Below are positions 23,291-35,450 of a stretch of DNA of 64,000 nt, one piece after another. Under the pieces are notes generated by a model that did no database searches, was not told the origin of the DNA, and was given only the letters and a program-made list of their open reading frames with translations. Location of the stretch: positions 5,146,001 through 5,210,000 of the forward strand of contig OU452204.1 in NCBI GenBank assembly GCA_911728435.2, written 5' to 3'. Source of the DNA: Apoderus coryli. Its lineage: Eukaryota; Arthropoda; Insecta; Coleoptera; Attelabidae. A program made the position numbers and the translations under genes. Every line of letters begins with the position of its first letter. The first letter of the stretch is position 1.

Positions 23291-24419
23291 CATTAAAACC
23301 GGTTATACGAATAGACAGGCAATGCCTATATGTTTGGAGATTGATTCTGAAGTTTTCCCTTTTCTCTTTCAAAACGAGGCCAGTGGTGTAGATGATTGAG
23401 CTAAAGAAGTTTTCGACATTTTATTAATTACTTAATTGCTTTTCTCCTCTCGCATATTCAGCTATCAAGACTACATTGGCAACCGTCCAGCTCAGCTGCA
23501 GGTAGTCCTGCGCCGGACTAAGACTAACGATGATTATATAACAGCAAATATACCCTTGGGATATGCAGCCTTCTACGGCTGAATCACTGTCATTGCCACT
23601 ATACTTCTTGTTACCACTCTCTGCTCCAACTGGTGCTTAGGTGACCCATACAGCTACATCTTCCTGGAAGTGAACCTGGTAGTAGCTATAATGTCCTCCG
23701 ACTAAAGCCTGCTTCCTATGCTATTTGGGAAAGAATCTTTTGGTAGGTGCTAAGGTCTTAGTGCAATTAAACGCTAGCAACTATGCTTATATAAAGGGCG
23801 ATAGCCGGCCGTCAGGTGGTTGTATTTCGTTTTAATTGGGTATATACTGTAGTGGCATAGTTGCAGAATTATAGATCAATACGCTTTTAAGCACGCTTCA
23901 TCTGCATAAGAACATGCATGATAAATAGGCTATTAGTGTGACAAAGTACACAAGCACTGGCAAGGGTGTCAAGTGCCGTGCACAGCGAAGAGAGATCAAA
24001 ATAAATAATGTTTTACAAGTATAATGAACATTATGGATGATAGGTAAATATGTATAAATATATATCATAAAGCCGGCTTCAGACAAAATTACAGTTTTAT
24101 GGTAAAGCTGGGTTTACCTCAGGTTGAAAATTGTATACATTAATTGATGGTTAAAATTTAAATGGAAAAAAATAATTACAAAATACAATAAAATTAAATA
24201 CTTAAATATTATTCATTTTACTTATTCTTTAGATGAAGCGTTGCTTCACTTGCTTCATATGACAAGCAGCCACTGAATGGGATTTGTAATGAATAAACGA
24301 CGAGTCACTACGAAAAGCAACAAAGTTACTGTTATTTCTAATAAGTGATAGTGGGTGGGATTCCAACTCTTGATGGCTTTTTTAAATTTTAGCCATCAAA
24401 CTTGGGGCCGTTTTACCTA
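23291..24419. other. No gene recognised
   Basis: Between 23460 and 23860 the base composition is more balanced than its surroundings, but no coding motif is readable on either strand. Confidence 0.35.
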
Positions 24420-25140
24420 GTGATCTCCGAATCGGTTTATTGCCAATATTATTATTCTATCTAGTCTAGTAATTCTTTTTACAGATCCTTAACTCAAACA
24501 TGTCCTTGTCTGCACCTGGATGTTCGTAACGTGTTTCTGTTTTCTGCGATTTGACTAACTATTCACATAGTATAAATGCTTGCTCCTGTTTCTGTTAAGG
24601 TCTGCATTAAATAGTCCACCTTTACAACAAATACTGATATTTTTAAACTCAACCTATTCATATCGATTAATAGTAGGTCAGTTGCTATCTTTGGACACGG
24701 TCTTCGTATATTTTCCGTGCTCTTAGCCGGGTGAATTTTCCAGTATTCTTTGTGTTCTTCCAGGATCCAATTTTGCACTCCTCTCTGTGCAGTTACACTT
24801 GATATTCTAAGGGTGTGTTCTGTTAATTTCTGACCCCGTTGTTTCCCATCTTTGCAAATAGGAAAGCTTTATAATTTCCATGGATTCGTTGGTATCCTGG
24901 TACTAATACTATTGATTCCTCGATACCAGCTTGGACATGGACTTTTTTGCATATTAGTGCTTTCGATTCCGCCTGCCTAAAGGATATCGACCAACTCGTT
25001 TTAGGAATACTCCTATTACTTTTTTTTTTGTGCACAGGAGAAATGTGTATACCCTCGCCTGAAATACACTGGCGTTTCTCTCAATGGAACATATCACTCT
25101 AACTCTTGCACTTTTCAGGAATATCCTCCTGTTCCCTCCT
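24420..25140 (-). pseudogene. LINE RNase H domain and C-terminus (decayed)
   Basis: A minus-strand LINE tail. VFQARVYTFLLC near 25060 is the 'VFQAE+YAI..C' start of a LINE RNase H domain. Next comes IVLVPGYQRIHGNYKAFLFA (24840-24900), equivalent to 'V.LVWVPGH.GI.GNEKAD.LAR', with His replaced by Tyr, and Glu-Lys-Ala-Asp changed to Tyr-Lys-Ala-Phe. The C-terminal frame 24563-24778 has CPKIATDLLLIDMNRLSLK, then LMQTLTETGASIYTM, the region before the final zinc-knuckle. Several stops and frameshifts occur. RNase H occurs in I, R1 and LOA-type LINEs. Confidence 0.7.
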
Positions 25141-25689
25141 TCCCGACTGTGATACAGATTATACCTACTTGGGAATTTAGATTTTTAGCTGCTTTCGTTG
25201 TATCAGTTAACATTCTGAAGAACATGCTGAATCTGTGCCGTTTCGTTATCTGGTCAATCTCAATGGCTCCCTATATGAATTTTTAGCAAAATTTATTTAA
25301 ATCGCACCACGTTTGGACTTAAACCCATTTTTTCACATACCCGTGTAGCCACCGTGAATGGGATCTCCGCTTTGTTGTTTGCAGTCGAGTCTAATATTAT
25401 ACGCAGATACCCCATCTTTCGACCGAATTAATTATTCTATCAGTTTTAGATTAGATCTTCTACCTTTCATTTGCGAGTGAATGCTATTAGCGTCTTTTTA
25501 CGGTGTTTCTTGCTAGCTCTTCCCTATAGCTTCAGTCCAGAAATTGACTGACAGACTTTGGCATATCCGCAAATCCGAGTATTTTGTGATAATTTTCTTC
25601 GAAGAGCCTTAACATATTATGTATATTGTATTTATGTCCAAGAATGCTTTAAGCTTCACATCTTCATCTTTGATTGTTTTTTCGTTAGC
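25141..25689. other. Probable upstream remnant of the minus-strand LINE
   Basis: A minus-strand peptide RVCEKMGLSPNVVRF near 25300-25345 may belong to the region before RNase H, but it is too decayed to assign. No other feature was seen. Confidence 0.3.
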
Positions 25690-26838
25690 TCCACTATTCC
25701 TTAGAGAGCGTTGACTATACAGCTCTGTAGGCACACCCACAGGTTTGTCAGACAGGTCAGGCGGCGGGACATGGATGGAGAACCACTAAGACCAGCAACC
25801 ACAGAAGAAATACGGAGCATAATCTATCATTTGAAGATAAAGAAGGCACTAGGCCCCGACGGAGTTAGCAACAATGCGCTAAAACTGTTGCCGAGGAAGG
25901 GCATTGCAGGAATCACGACTATCATCAACGGCATTTTACGACTGCGACACTTCTCTGCGAAGTGGAAGGAGTGATGCTACCTAAGCAGGGCAAGGACCTG
26001 AAGTTACCTCAGAACTAGAGAGAGTAATCCACGGCGAGCAGTTTGGGTTCAGAGCCAATCACAACACGGAGTTGCAACTGTTAAGACTCGTTGAACATGC
26101 AACACAGGGACTGAACTGGGGCCAAGTCACGGGAATCGTATTTCTGGATGTGGCCAGAGCCTTCGACAGGGTCTGGCAAGAAGGACTTATCTATAAGATG
26201 CGCACACTAAGATACCCACCAGCGATGATCAAGCTAACAGACTCCTACCTACAGGACAGGCAGATTCGCGTCAGGACAGGAAGCAGATTTCGGAATCACG
26301 GGTTTTGGAGGCCGGCGTGGTGCAGGGGTCTGTACTATCCCCCCATCTTTTCTCCATCTTTACCAACGACAACGACCTCAAACTCGACACCCTGAGGGAC
26401 GTCATGAGGTTGAGAGACCAGAAGGTCTTTGCAATGGCAGAGACCCATGCAAACCCACTGATTCGCGAAGACGTAGAAGACGGCGCCAAATACCGAAGAC
26501 CGTGGAGTCAACTCTGACGAAGGAATCCACAGGACTAAGACACCAATTAACATTGTTTCTTTCAGGTCAGATATACTAACCTAAATGTATGTTACAGCGT
26601 GTTTTCTAGGCACCACCAACAGAGGACAACAGCAACAGATGACAATCAACAACAGAAGACTACAGCAACAGAGGACAATCAAACGAGGACATGAAAAATA
26701 CGGTTCCTGAGCCATACTTCAAAGATAAGGCAGAGTTTCAGTTCGGGTTACAGTCCCACACTACCTATGGAAGTGGCAAGGAACTCCCTAGGTGTCATGA
26801 TGATTTCTCTGCTTTGGCGAAACCAAAAAAAAAAAAAG
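25690..26838 (+). pseudogene. Jockey-like LINE 3' part with poly(A), RT core deleted
   Basis: Frame 25711-25974 reads TEEIRSIIYHLKIKKALGPD then GVSNNALKLLP (RT entry). After a short gap, 26035-26090 reads EQFGFRANHNTELQLLRL, then GIVFLDVARAFDRVWQEGL (motif A, catalytic Asp present). VVQGSVLSPHLFSIF (from 26316, a different frame) is motif 4. The sequence then jumps from FTNDND to LKLDTLRDVMRLRDQKVFA, the extreme C-terminus, so the YADD motif and about 300 residues are lost. The 3' end has the poly(A) run at 26825-26838. The copy is less AT-rich than its surroundings. Confidence 0.8.
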
Positions 26839-27179
26839 AAGTCTAACATCTTTAAACTAATGGGTGTTGGATTCTGGTCTACACGTTGACTGCCGTAATG
26901 TTGAATAAATTGCAGCCACTATAATATTTTGGTTAGAGTGTGAACGTGAATGTGTTGCTTTAACTATATTATAATGTTTGTTTATAGCAAAGCTTGTTAG
27001 AACATGTTTTTACTTGTGAGACGCCATATTCGGTACTGGCGGCTCCAACGGTAATATGTTTGTCATACTGTTTCGTGACACATAACTATACAGACCTTTC
27101 AGATCAGATGACAGCATAATTAATCTAATCCGTCGAGGAGTCAAGTGGTATAGCAAGCTAGCTATTTAGCTGTTGGGTG
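26839..27179. other. No gene recognised
   Basis: Nothing identified between the poly(A) of the Jockey copy and the hairpin at 27180. Confidence 0.4.
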
Positions 27180-27244
27180 GTAACCTCTTGGTGCAAAATG
27201 TAGGTATTTACGAGATATACCTACATTTTTCACCAAAAGGTTAC
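27180..27244. repeat. 65-nt near-perfect hairpin
   Basis: GTAACCTCTTGGTGCAAAAT plus GTAGGTAT (27180-27207) is the reverse complement of 27217-27244 at 26 of 28 positions, with a 9-nt loop TTACGAGAT. The length is that of an animal microRNA precursor, but pairing this close is more typical of a recent palindrome or tiny MITE. It starts 10 bases before a small open frame with no recognised domain (27255-27518). Confidence 0.75.
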
Positions 27245-27254
27245 TAATGACAAA

Positions 27255-27518
27255 ATGACTGTCACCGAATTCAAATCAGCTGCTCAATTTCTGAGTTTAG
27301 AAGTACTAAGTGGTGATGAACACGATCATGTTCTTGAATATGTTGGTCGTAATCACCAAGGAAGGTATTCTATATGCACTAAAGAGTGCATAAGTGTTCA
27401 AGGTATTGTTATTTTAGCTAAAATTAGTTTTATTGAAATTAGAATTCGCCTCTGTAATTGGTTTGGGTATATTTCTTGTTTTGTACTTCAAAAGAAAATT
27501 ATATTATGCTATGTTTAG
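27255..27518 (+). other. Unassigned 87-codon open frame
   Basis: It begins with ATG in MTVTEFKSAAQFLSLEVL and has mixed, protein-like composition for its first 50 codons, with CTKECISVQG near residue 50. There the DNA reads CAAGGTATTG, which could be a splice donor. After that the peptide turns hydrophobic and looks like intron read-through. I recognise no domain. It may be a single host exon, an old transposon piece or chance. Confidence 0.2.
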
Positions 27519-29281
27519 TTGACTTTATCACCCTACATCTTTTACAGTCTCGTCTACCCACCCATAGTACTCAATGCATAGGCCAAATACGATTTTTATT
27601 TCTAAAGGTCTTTATTTACTGGCTCCATATAAAATGTCATCAGTATGTCACAAGATCATCACAAGCATCAGGCTCCACCGTAGCGTCCCGCGGCCATTAT
27701 TGAAGATTAAACGGGCGCCACATTGGGCTCACATGGCAGCCAAGGTGTTAATACTCGTAATAATCTAAATTTGTCCAAATCTATGGACCTGATTTACTGA
27801 CCAACCCAGGAAAGACATCAACCCTGTAATATACATAAATTTATGTGTTTTTGAATAGAACACACAGTATTTAAGGGCGAATTTTGAGAGTTTGAGGTGA
27901 GAGAGTTGAAATGCGATTTGGTATAATATGTTATATACCCACCTCCTTTGATATGTGATGGGAAAATCTTAGCTCCAGTTCCCAGTTACTAATTTCCAGA
28001 AACGTAAATGTCAAGTTTTTTTACTATATAAACATATACGTTTTAGAAAAACTTTTATTCTAACCTTGTGACATTGAAAAGTTAAGGATCCAAAATAATC
28101 TAAAACTTTCCAACTATAATCAGCTACTCAGTATTTATTCTACGACTCTGTCATGTCGTTCTACGTACAACTTTCTTTCCCAATGGAGTTTCAACTCTGT
28201 CTCACTCTTTCATCTCGTTTAAGTTGTTAAAGCCCATTTTTTGCAGAATATCTTTCTATACCTGATACTACATACGAACAGAAAAGACTTTGGAATAAGT
28301 TATACATTACAGAGATATATAGGTGCTGTACATAATGTAAAGGTTAAGTGAGATTCAATATTAACTCGCTAATGGAGTATCAAAAGTTCATTTCACGGTT
28401 TTGTTGGACACGCAGTCGTTTTATTACTTTTTAAAGCAATCGTGATTTTTGTTCAGCAAAATTTATTCAACGCTGGCAATTTTCTTTACCTAGTGGTTTA
28501 AGTATGTTTACGATTTCTGACACAAAATGTGCCATTTATGGTGTATACCTCACAGAGGTGAAAATAATTACTGGAAATCATGTATTTTGATTGATTTTAT
28601 ATTATGGTGGTCGATGATATAATCACAAAGGAAGGTACATTGAGAAAAGGCTGGAACTTATTGATATTAGATTGGTTATCCCAAAGGTTCACACAGGAAA
28701 CTTTTTAGGAAACGCCTTTTGGTTAAACTGTGATTTTTATTGGACATTTTGTGACATAACCGCGGAATAATAATTATATTTAATTCACGTTAGTTTCAAA
28801 TTCTTTATTTGACGTGTTTACATTTCGCAAAAACTATTATAGATTTACCTTACTTTATTTTAAGAATTAAAATTGTTTTTGCGTGTAACTACAAGAAGTA
28901 GAAAACAATAATACCGAAAGCTAATAGAAGCTGCGCAGCAAACTAAATCTGTTAATGAAAAACAAGTAAAACAATTTTAATTATCTACCAAATGTAGTAA
29001 AACAGATCTTACATAATATGATATAATGAGCTAAATTAAATATTAAAATAATATTTTTGCACAACTACCACTGATATTAAAAAAATATGGCTCTCAAATA
29101 TATCGCTGGTGCTAATTATGCACGTCATATAAAATGTACGCATAAAAAAATTTAAATAAAATTTAAAAAAAAATAATTTTTCTACCACTTGTAGTAACTG
29201 AAAATTTATGTAAAATTAAAGACTATAATCTTGGCTTATCAACTGCAATAAACTAACTGGTTTTTAATCCGATTGTGTAGA
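27519..29281. other. AT-rich, no gene recognised
   Basis: No domain, RNA or clear repeat was identified. Open frames are short and motif-free. Confidence 0.4.
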
Positions 29282-30270
29282 AAATCACCAGGTAAAAGAT
29301 GCAAAGGTGCTACAGGGTTGAACTTCTAAATCAATTCCCAAACTTTTTAGCCTAAATATAACAGAACGTCCCAGAATGTCTCCAGTAATAATTGGTTCTG
29401 TGTTTATATCGGACAAATTGTAGTTGCTTTTGTGTAAATCCATAAATCCTAAGAAATCTTCAAACATTTTTTTATCGTTTATATATCTTAAAGAAATGCT
29501 TAATTGTGATATATGAGCAATATCAGTCGTTTCGTCAAAACTAACCGAGTAGAATCCATCATCACAGATTTGTTTTGATAAAATGGTTAATATTTCTTCC
29601 TCGCAGCAATTTATTAATTGATTCGCCACCGTCTTCCTTAGCGCCAGTATTTTTTAAATGTTCATGTAAAAGCTTATCACCTGCATCTATTCTAAACCGA
29701 AGTAGAGCTCTAAAGCAACCATCGTTAGATTGCACCAGATTAAAGTCACCCTTTTCATTCAGCAGTGCTCCATGGTCTCGGTGACCCCTTAAGGGTATGT
29801 TTTGCTGACCATGAGGTATAATTGTCTTTAAAATAGGAATTAACCAAGAAGGATTTTCCAACACTTGCTTTTTTCTTTCTTCGGAAATCATATTTCTTAG
29901 GTCTAGCTCCGGTTTCTTATATGTGGCAATAAAAGATCGTCCTGAAATTTTAGTGGGGCGTTAAAACCATGTTTTTCTAGTATGTACCAAGTACCTACCT
30001 TTTGAAACAGCCTCAGAATGATAACTAGTCATTTGATGCTGCTAGGAAACTCCGTTGGCTCCCGTTAACTTTGAAAAATTTACTACAGGCTCTGACACGA
30101 GTTTTCTCGGTTTTACAGTTTTCTGTCCACCAACTAAAGATTGTGAGGTAAAAATAGAACAATATTTGCAAAAAAGTCCTTGCTTTCCTCTGGAAAATAT
30201 AAACCATTCGTATTTTTGTAAGTGACCGTGGTTCGGCCTACGTTTTTCTTCCCCCCATGGGACCGCCACT
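29282..30270 (-). pseudogene. hAT transposase, ZMYM1/DUF4371 type (decayed)
   Basis: The minus strand encodes the N-terminal half of a hAT-superfamily transposase. Frame 30042-30269 has a TTF-type zinc finger region: RRPNHGHLQKYEWFIFSRGK and FCKYCSIF. Frame 29562-29891 has TIIPHGQQNIPLRGHRDHG and FRALLRFRIDAGDKLLHEHL, the hallmark of ZMYM1-like proteins. Frame 29285-29629 has YSVSFDETTDIAHISQLSIS, with the first catalytic Asp in SFDET. A frameshift at about 29630 joins the last two. After about 29300 the 'GYDGAS' region, the remaining catalytic residues and the dimerisation domain are absent. Confidence 0.85.
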
Positions 30271-31339
30271 GATTAAAACATATATTTAAACACAATTTGG
30301 TGTGGAATTTGTTTACCGAATACCGCTCACAGTTAAAATAAATCCGAAATTAATTCCACCTCATTCATTCATCTTGTGGTATTACTTCCTCTTATCTATC
30401 TGCCATATCTCAATAATATGTGTCTTAAATTTGTTGTGTTTTTATAAACTATTTGTCATAGATACTGCAAATACATCAATATGTTTTGGATTACCTAACA
30501 AATTGCTCAGTCTTAAGACCAATGTATCTAGATATCTTACTTAAAACCAAAAGTAAAGTTGAACACATAGCAATATTGTCATCACAGGATTGATTGGAGG
30601 GTTTTTGAACATATTTTTGGACTTTAAGTAATAGGTTCTTTAAATGTTACTCTACTTGCAAGTGAAGATCAGTTTGAACGAAAATCCATATATCTTTATA
30701 GATTTGGTGATGTCCTTGAGGTGGAACAGTATAATATAAAATTAAGCATTGGTGCTCTTCTTTTTGATCTCATTTAACATTCAATGTAATATGTAATATA
30801 ACAAATAACGTTCCGCTTATCACAGAGAACATCTGTCATATGTATACCGGAATTAACTGCGCTAAACTAAAAAAAAATGTAGTGAACCATACTGAGTTTT
30901 CATAAACAAATTTTATCATATAATATTATTATTTAACCTTATTGCCGCGTATCATTGAAATGAGGATTTATTCCTAATTAAATATATCTGTTGCACGGTG
31001 TTAAAGACTTTGTTATTTATTAGTAATTTATTCTTTTTATTTATTCATTTAATTTATTTGAATCAATTTGTTAAAAATATAGCATTACCTAGATTTCCAT
31101 AGTAACAATAGTTGTACAAAAGAAGACAATAATAATTTCTTGAATGTAATGTCACATTAATTTTTGTCATTAAAGAGAAATTTATTATATTTTCTGTTGT
31201 AAATATTTATTTACAACTACTACATAAAACAAGTTCTATTAATTCATAACACACGGATTATTTACATTAAACGATCTTTCCCAAATTAAAACTTTTAGGA
31301 TATTATAATTAATTAATACTATCAAAAAAACAAATAGCT
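30271..31339. other. AT-rich, no gene recognised
   Basis: No domain or repeat was identified. One 80-codon frame (30302-30544, plus) lacks motifs. Confidence 0.4.
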
Positions 31340-32095
31340 CGTAAGAAATAGGTAAAATGACTGGGTTTGACCGCAGCCTCCACTGCAATCACCCCAGGCT
31401 CTATTGTGGATAATAACTATAAATGTTTCTCGCAGTAGCTCATTCTTCTTAATGAAGTCGATCATTTTGCTGAGTGAGCTCTCTTTTAGACTCGCTGGTC
31501 GAAGGGATACGTCATCGAATGTCTCGAAACTAGTTCTTGCTACAGGTGGGAAGAATACAAAACATTATCCGCCGTCTCATCATCCTCTAGGCACAATAGG
31601 TATTTGGAATTATCCAAAAGGCCCAACCTCTAGAGATGATGATTGAAACGACAGTGGCAAGTGTATAGTGCTACCAGGCAGCGCAGATGAGATCTACTTA
31701 TACTCAACGAGTCCTTGGCTCTTGGATGGATTAATAATCTTCTTCGAATGTTCAGACCTGGATAATTTGCCAAAAGTTCTGAACTTTTGTCGTCATCCAA
31801 GTACTAGGTTTGTACTTGGCAGTGCTAAACGCCAGTTGCGAGTTCTGGTCAGATACATTCGTCTTCAGCCCCTTCTTTTGCCAGAGAGTCGGTCATTTCA
31901 TTCCCATTTAAAACAGAGTGGCTCGCGGGATCCAGAACAGAATCAGTTTATTGTTGCTCCCGATAGTGAGTCTCTTTTGACAATTATTGTTGTGGATCTT
32001 GACCAGCTTAGAGCCTTTATGGCCGCGTCGCTATCAGAGTCAATATTTGTCTTTCGCGCACAGTGCTCCTGCTCGAACTCCTGAACACAGATAAA
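31340..32095 (-). pseudogene. LINE RNase H domain and C-terminus (second copy type)
   Basis: On the minus strand, SDSDAAIKALSWSRS (near 32030) is the 'SDSQAAIKAL' block of LINE RNase H, with its catalytic Asp. In another frame LNGNEMTDSLAKEGAEDE is the 'GNE.AD.LAK.GA' block, with Asp kept. Further 3' are LCLEDDETADNVLYSSHL (a decayed zinc-knuckle region) and VARTSFETFDDVSLRPASL then SLSKMIDFIKKNELL, the C-terminal tail seen in R1/I-like elements. At least three frame changes occur and no RT remains. The layout matches the relic at 24420-25140. Confidence 0.7.
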
Positions 32096-32665
32096 TGTTT
32101 AGAATGTTTATTCATCTGCGCTTGATAGTATAAATTGGTTAATTAATATACGAGCAAGATCGAACGAAATTAGCAAACGATCCTAGACATTTGTTAATCT
32201 CCTTATAATAGTAAATAACGTCATTTAGAATATTAAACGACGGTAGTAGATTATAATACTCCATGTCGGATAGAGGATGAGTTCGCGTTGCACAGGCATA
32301 TAAGTCGATTCAGCACACAAATATTGGATGAAACAATGTAATGAGATTAAATATCAGAACCGTCTTTTTAATCTCAGCATATAGGATATGTTTATAAAAG
32401 CTGCAATAAAATAGGCATTGATGAATTGGGTAACTTTGTATTGTAAATTGTAAAATAAGCTTATAGAAAAACGCCAGAATTATGCGAGGGTTACAAAAGG
32501 CTGACGAGAATATATGGATACTTTACAGATGTTGAAACCTATTTAAAAAAATTATTCATGATTATATTTCTCTAGATAATATATTGCTAAAATATCCTGC
32601 ACTACAAATTTGTTTGTTTTCACACTCATCTGGACATTGAACAGGGTGAATAATAGACCACCTAC
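32096..32665. other. No gene recognised
   Basis: AT-rich with no identified domain or repeat. Confidence 0.4.
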
Positions 32666-34206
32666 ACAGTAAAAAATTTGTGGTGGTAAATAAGAAAAAC
32701 GGCAGTGGTGAATATAGCGAGTGTAAATTTTAACACTCTGATGTACAACAAAAACACTCCAAATTAACACTCAGAATGTACCACTTAATTGCGTGTGGTT
32801 TTTCCAACACAAGTATTACAATTATTTTATTAGTGTAATTATGTTATTGTTATAAGTAAAATTGATATTTCAAGTGTAAAAGTCATCAAAGGTAAATCAT
32901 TTTTAACCACTATAAATGGATTTCACACTCCAAGCGTGTTAAGAATACCAGTGTCAGTGTATATCCCTCTCGCGCTTTTGTTCTGGACAAGCACACTCAA
33001 CACAACGAAAGTTACTTCTTCCTTGGCATCATTACATTATATTATAAAATGATTTTCAAATTTTTATATTTAAACAAGAGCAAATTTGTTAAAGTTCAAG
33101 AGGACGCCGATATTGCATATATGCAGATATAGTTGATTTAGGTAAGTGGCCATAATATTGTTTTCATTGTCAATAAGGAGGAATAGTTCATCAAGTTCCA
33201 TTTTTTATTACAAAGTTGTATGGTACTACTGATTATATAATGGAATTTAATGCTTTTGCAAACAAATGAATCACTCAGTAAGCCTAAGTCACTATTATAT
33301 TAATGAACCATTGGAATGGAAAGCGGTTTCTTCTAATTTTTATGTTGTTGCAAGGTATGTTTTTGTAGTCTACTTCGCCTTCTGTTATTTTATTTTAATA
33401 TTTTTTATTTAGTTATAAGCATTACCATTAAATTATGATATTCCCATTGAAGTTAATTATGTCATATACTAATATAATACCAATGAATATTCTCCAAGTA
33501 TTCCTTAGCCTTTAGATTGTAAAGCCGTTGCTATCAATTTTTTTGTTGTGTAGAATTTAAAATTGTATGTTATTTTAACCGTAGTTATTTAGATATAAGC
33601 AGTCCCTACCAGTTAAGTTATGTATTTCATATATTATTTTAATAACAATTAATAGTAATAAATAATGTTTTGAAAATTTTTGTTTTACTCCATTACTATA
33701 CCTAAACAAATTTGACGGTTTCTTCACCCAGGAAGTAAATTTCCTCATATAACTGCTTAACAAATAATTATTAATTGACGAATAGATATTTTTAAACCTC
33801 AATTAGGTACCCCGAAGAAATATCAACAATGAATTCGTCCATTAAAAGTTATTTGCCGAGTAGTTATTAGGAAGTTTATTTAGAGGTGAGGAAATCTACT
33901 CACTAACACTAAAAAAATATATTTCACACTGAAAATAAATGTTGTTTCACACTAACAAAATATGAAAAATACACTAATTAAATCATAGTTAACACTAATA
34001 ACATACAAAAAATACAACACATAAATGATATTTACACTAAATATATGATTTTAACAATATCCTAAACACTCTGAGTAATGATTTTTAACATGTAAGCGTG
34101 TAATAATTACAACACAATACCGTAAATTAACCAAAATATAAAGTGTAAAAGTTGTACTTATTTTTACCACATTCAGTTTAATTTTTGACACGCAATTTTT
34201 TACTGT
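32666..34206. mobile_element. Motif-dense non-autonomous element with ACAGTAAAAAATT ends
   Basis: The left end ACAGTAAAAAATTTGTG and right end CACGCAATTTTTTACTGT are inverted copies. The outer 350-400 bp of each side is packed with ACACT/AGTGT words (for example AACACTCTGA, AACACTCAGA, TTTCACACTC, TAACACTAAT), as expected for subterminal transposase-binding repeats. The centre is different: it holds protein-like segments with splice-like sites (33090-33360). No transposase was recognised. A target duplication was not evident. Confidence 0.55.
33090..33590 (+). pseudogene. Exon-like fragments with splice-donor sites inside the element
   Basis: Three short readable peptides occur on the plus strand: KFVKVQEDADIAYMQ (about 33081-33125), GGIVHQVPFFITKLYGTTDY (33177-33236) and SHYYINEPLEWKAVSSNFYV (33288-33347). 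GTAAGT follows the first (33142) and GTATGT follows the third (33355), both good donor sequences. A diverged repeat of the last exon region lies near 33515-33565 (CKAVAINFFVV). I do not recognise the protein. It could be a captured host gene piece or a transposon gene with introns. Confidence 0.35.
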
Positions 34207-34601
34207 TTACTTCGATTTTTCAAGTTTTGTACAACGTCGAGCAAGTATGTAGATCAGTTATCCCTTTAAGTGGCAAAACTTTTTTTTTCTTGTTTATATG
34301 GACATAAGGTTTAAAGGGGAAAAATATTTAAGAAAATAAAGGAATTGTAAAATTTGAAAAATATTAAAAAAAGTCGTGGTCGCTATAACTACCAAAGAAC
34401 CTTTACGATCAGCAACAGTTTTTATTTGATAGGTACATCATTTTAGGTGTACCATAATCAAGAGACATGTAATACGATTTATGTTCTTATAACAAGTTGG
34501 CCCCCCACAAGTTATTAAAAATCTATACACACTTGTTTTAAAGGTAATACCCAGTACTGCAAGAATTTCATAAAAAAATCTATATTTATTCAAACGAATT
34601 T

Positions 34602-35450
34602 TAATAATAATAATAATAATAATAAATGTTTTATTGTGCAAAAAAACCAAATGACAAATCAAGAATACAGAGTTTGCTTACAAATAACAAATCAGTCACT
34701 TAGGCTAGTTTACACAAAAGGAATAAGATTTGGCTATAGCCACTCTTCCACTTACTCTAAACTTAACACGGTACAAAAGAAACACGCACTTATGAATATA
34801 ATTTAAGGAAATAGTCTGTGCCTCAACTCTCTCTTGAAACTAAACAACGATAAGTTAAGAATATCTATTAAGTCATTTAAAAGTTTAGGACCATTATATG
34901 AAAAACATCCTTCAAATTTAGCAGTAGAATGTTGTAAAGGAGTTGAAGCGCAAATCAAGTCCGTGGACATTATACCTCCTCAAGAGCAAGTCAGCAAGGT
35001 ACTGAGGTACATGGAACGTAAGAATTTTATACAACAAGACAGAATACAAGTAATCAAACCGAATGGCAAGCCTAGGTTCTTTTAGTTTAGTAAGAAATGG
35101 AGTAATATGAGCTGCGAAGGGAACTTTGCACACGAATCTTATACCTGCATTCTGTATTTGCTGCACTTTATCTTTATTATAATTTGCCAGATACTAGTAA
35201 TACACTTGCGAACAATAGTCTAGGTGTGGGTAAATCAATGATTTTACGAGCATCAACTTTGTACCTTCATCCAACAAATACTTCAAATGATACATAGATT
35301 TTAGCCTAAAAAAGGAATTCCTGTATAGTTGAGAACAATGATCATCAAAACTCATTTTACTATCAATTAGTATACCTAAATCTTTAGCGTTATTCACCCA
35401 CTGCACCAATGTTCCCTCAACGAAAATACTTTGAACTTTATTTAAAATAG
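34602..35450 (-). pseudogene. CR1/Jockey-like LINE 3' end with (ATT)n tail
   Basis: Minus-strand frames 35194-35409 (NNAKDLGILIDSKMSFDDH, then SLIYPHLDYCSQVYY) and 34918-35166 (IQNAGIRFVCKVPFAAHITP) are the post-RT region of a CR1/Jockey-like ORF2. After a stop, YNGPKLLNDLIDILNLSLFS then FKRELRHRLF forms the C-terminal 'YN.LP..I..L.SF+..L+..L' block. The 3' end is an AATAAA signal followed by an (ATT)n tract at 34602-34630. RT catalytic motifs are missing because of 5' truncation near 35450. Confidence 0.75.

Noticed and set aside
34834..35085. 83-codon plus frame that looks protein-like near IIPPQEQVSKVLRYMERK
   Set aside because: The minus strand over the same bases gives a better LINE C-terminus continuous with neighbouring blocks.
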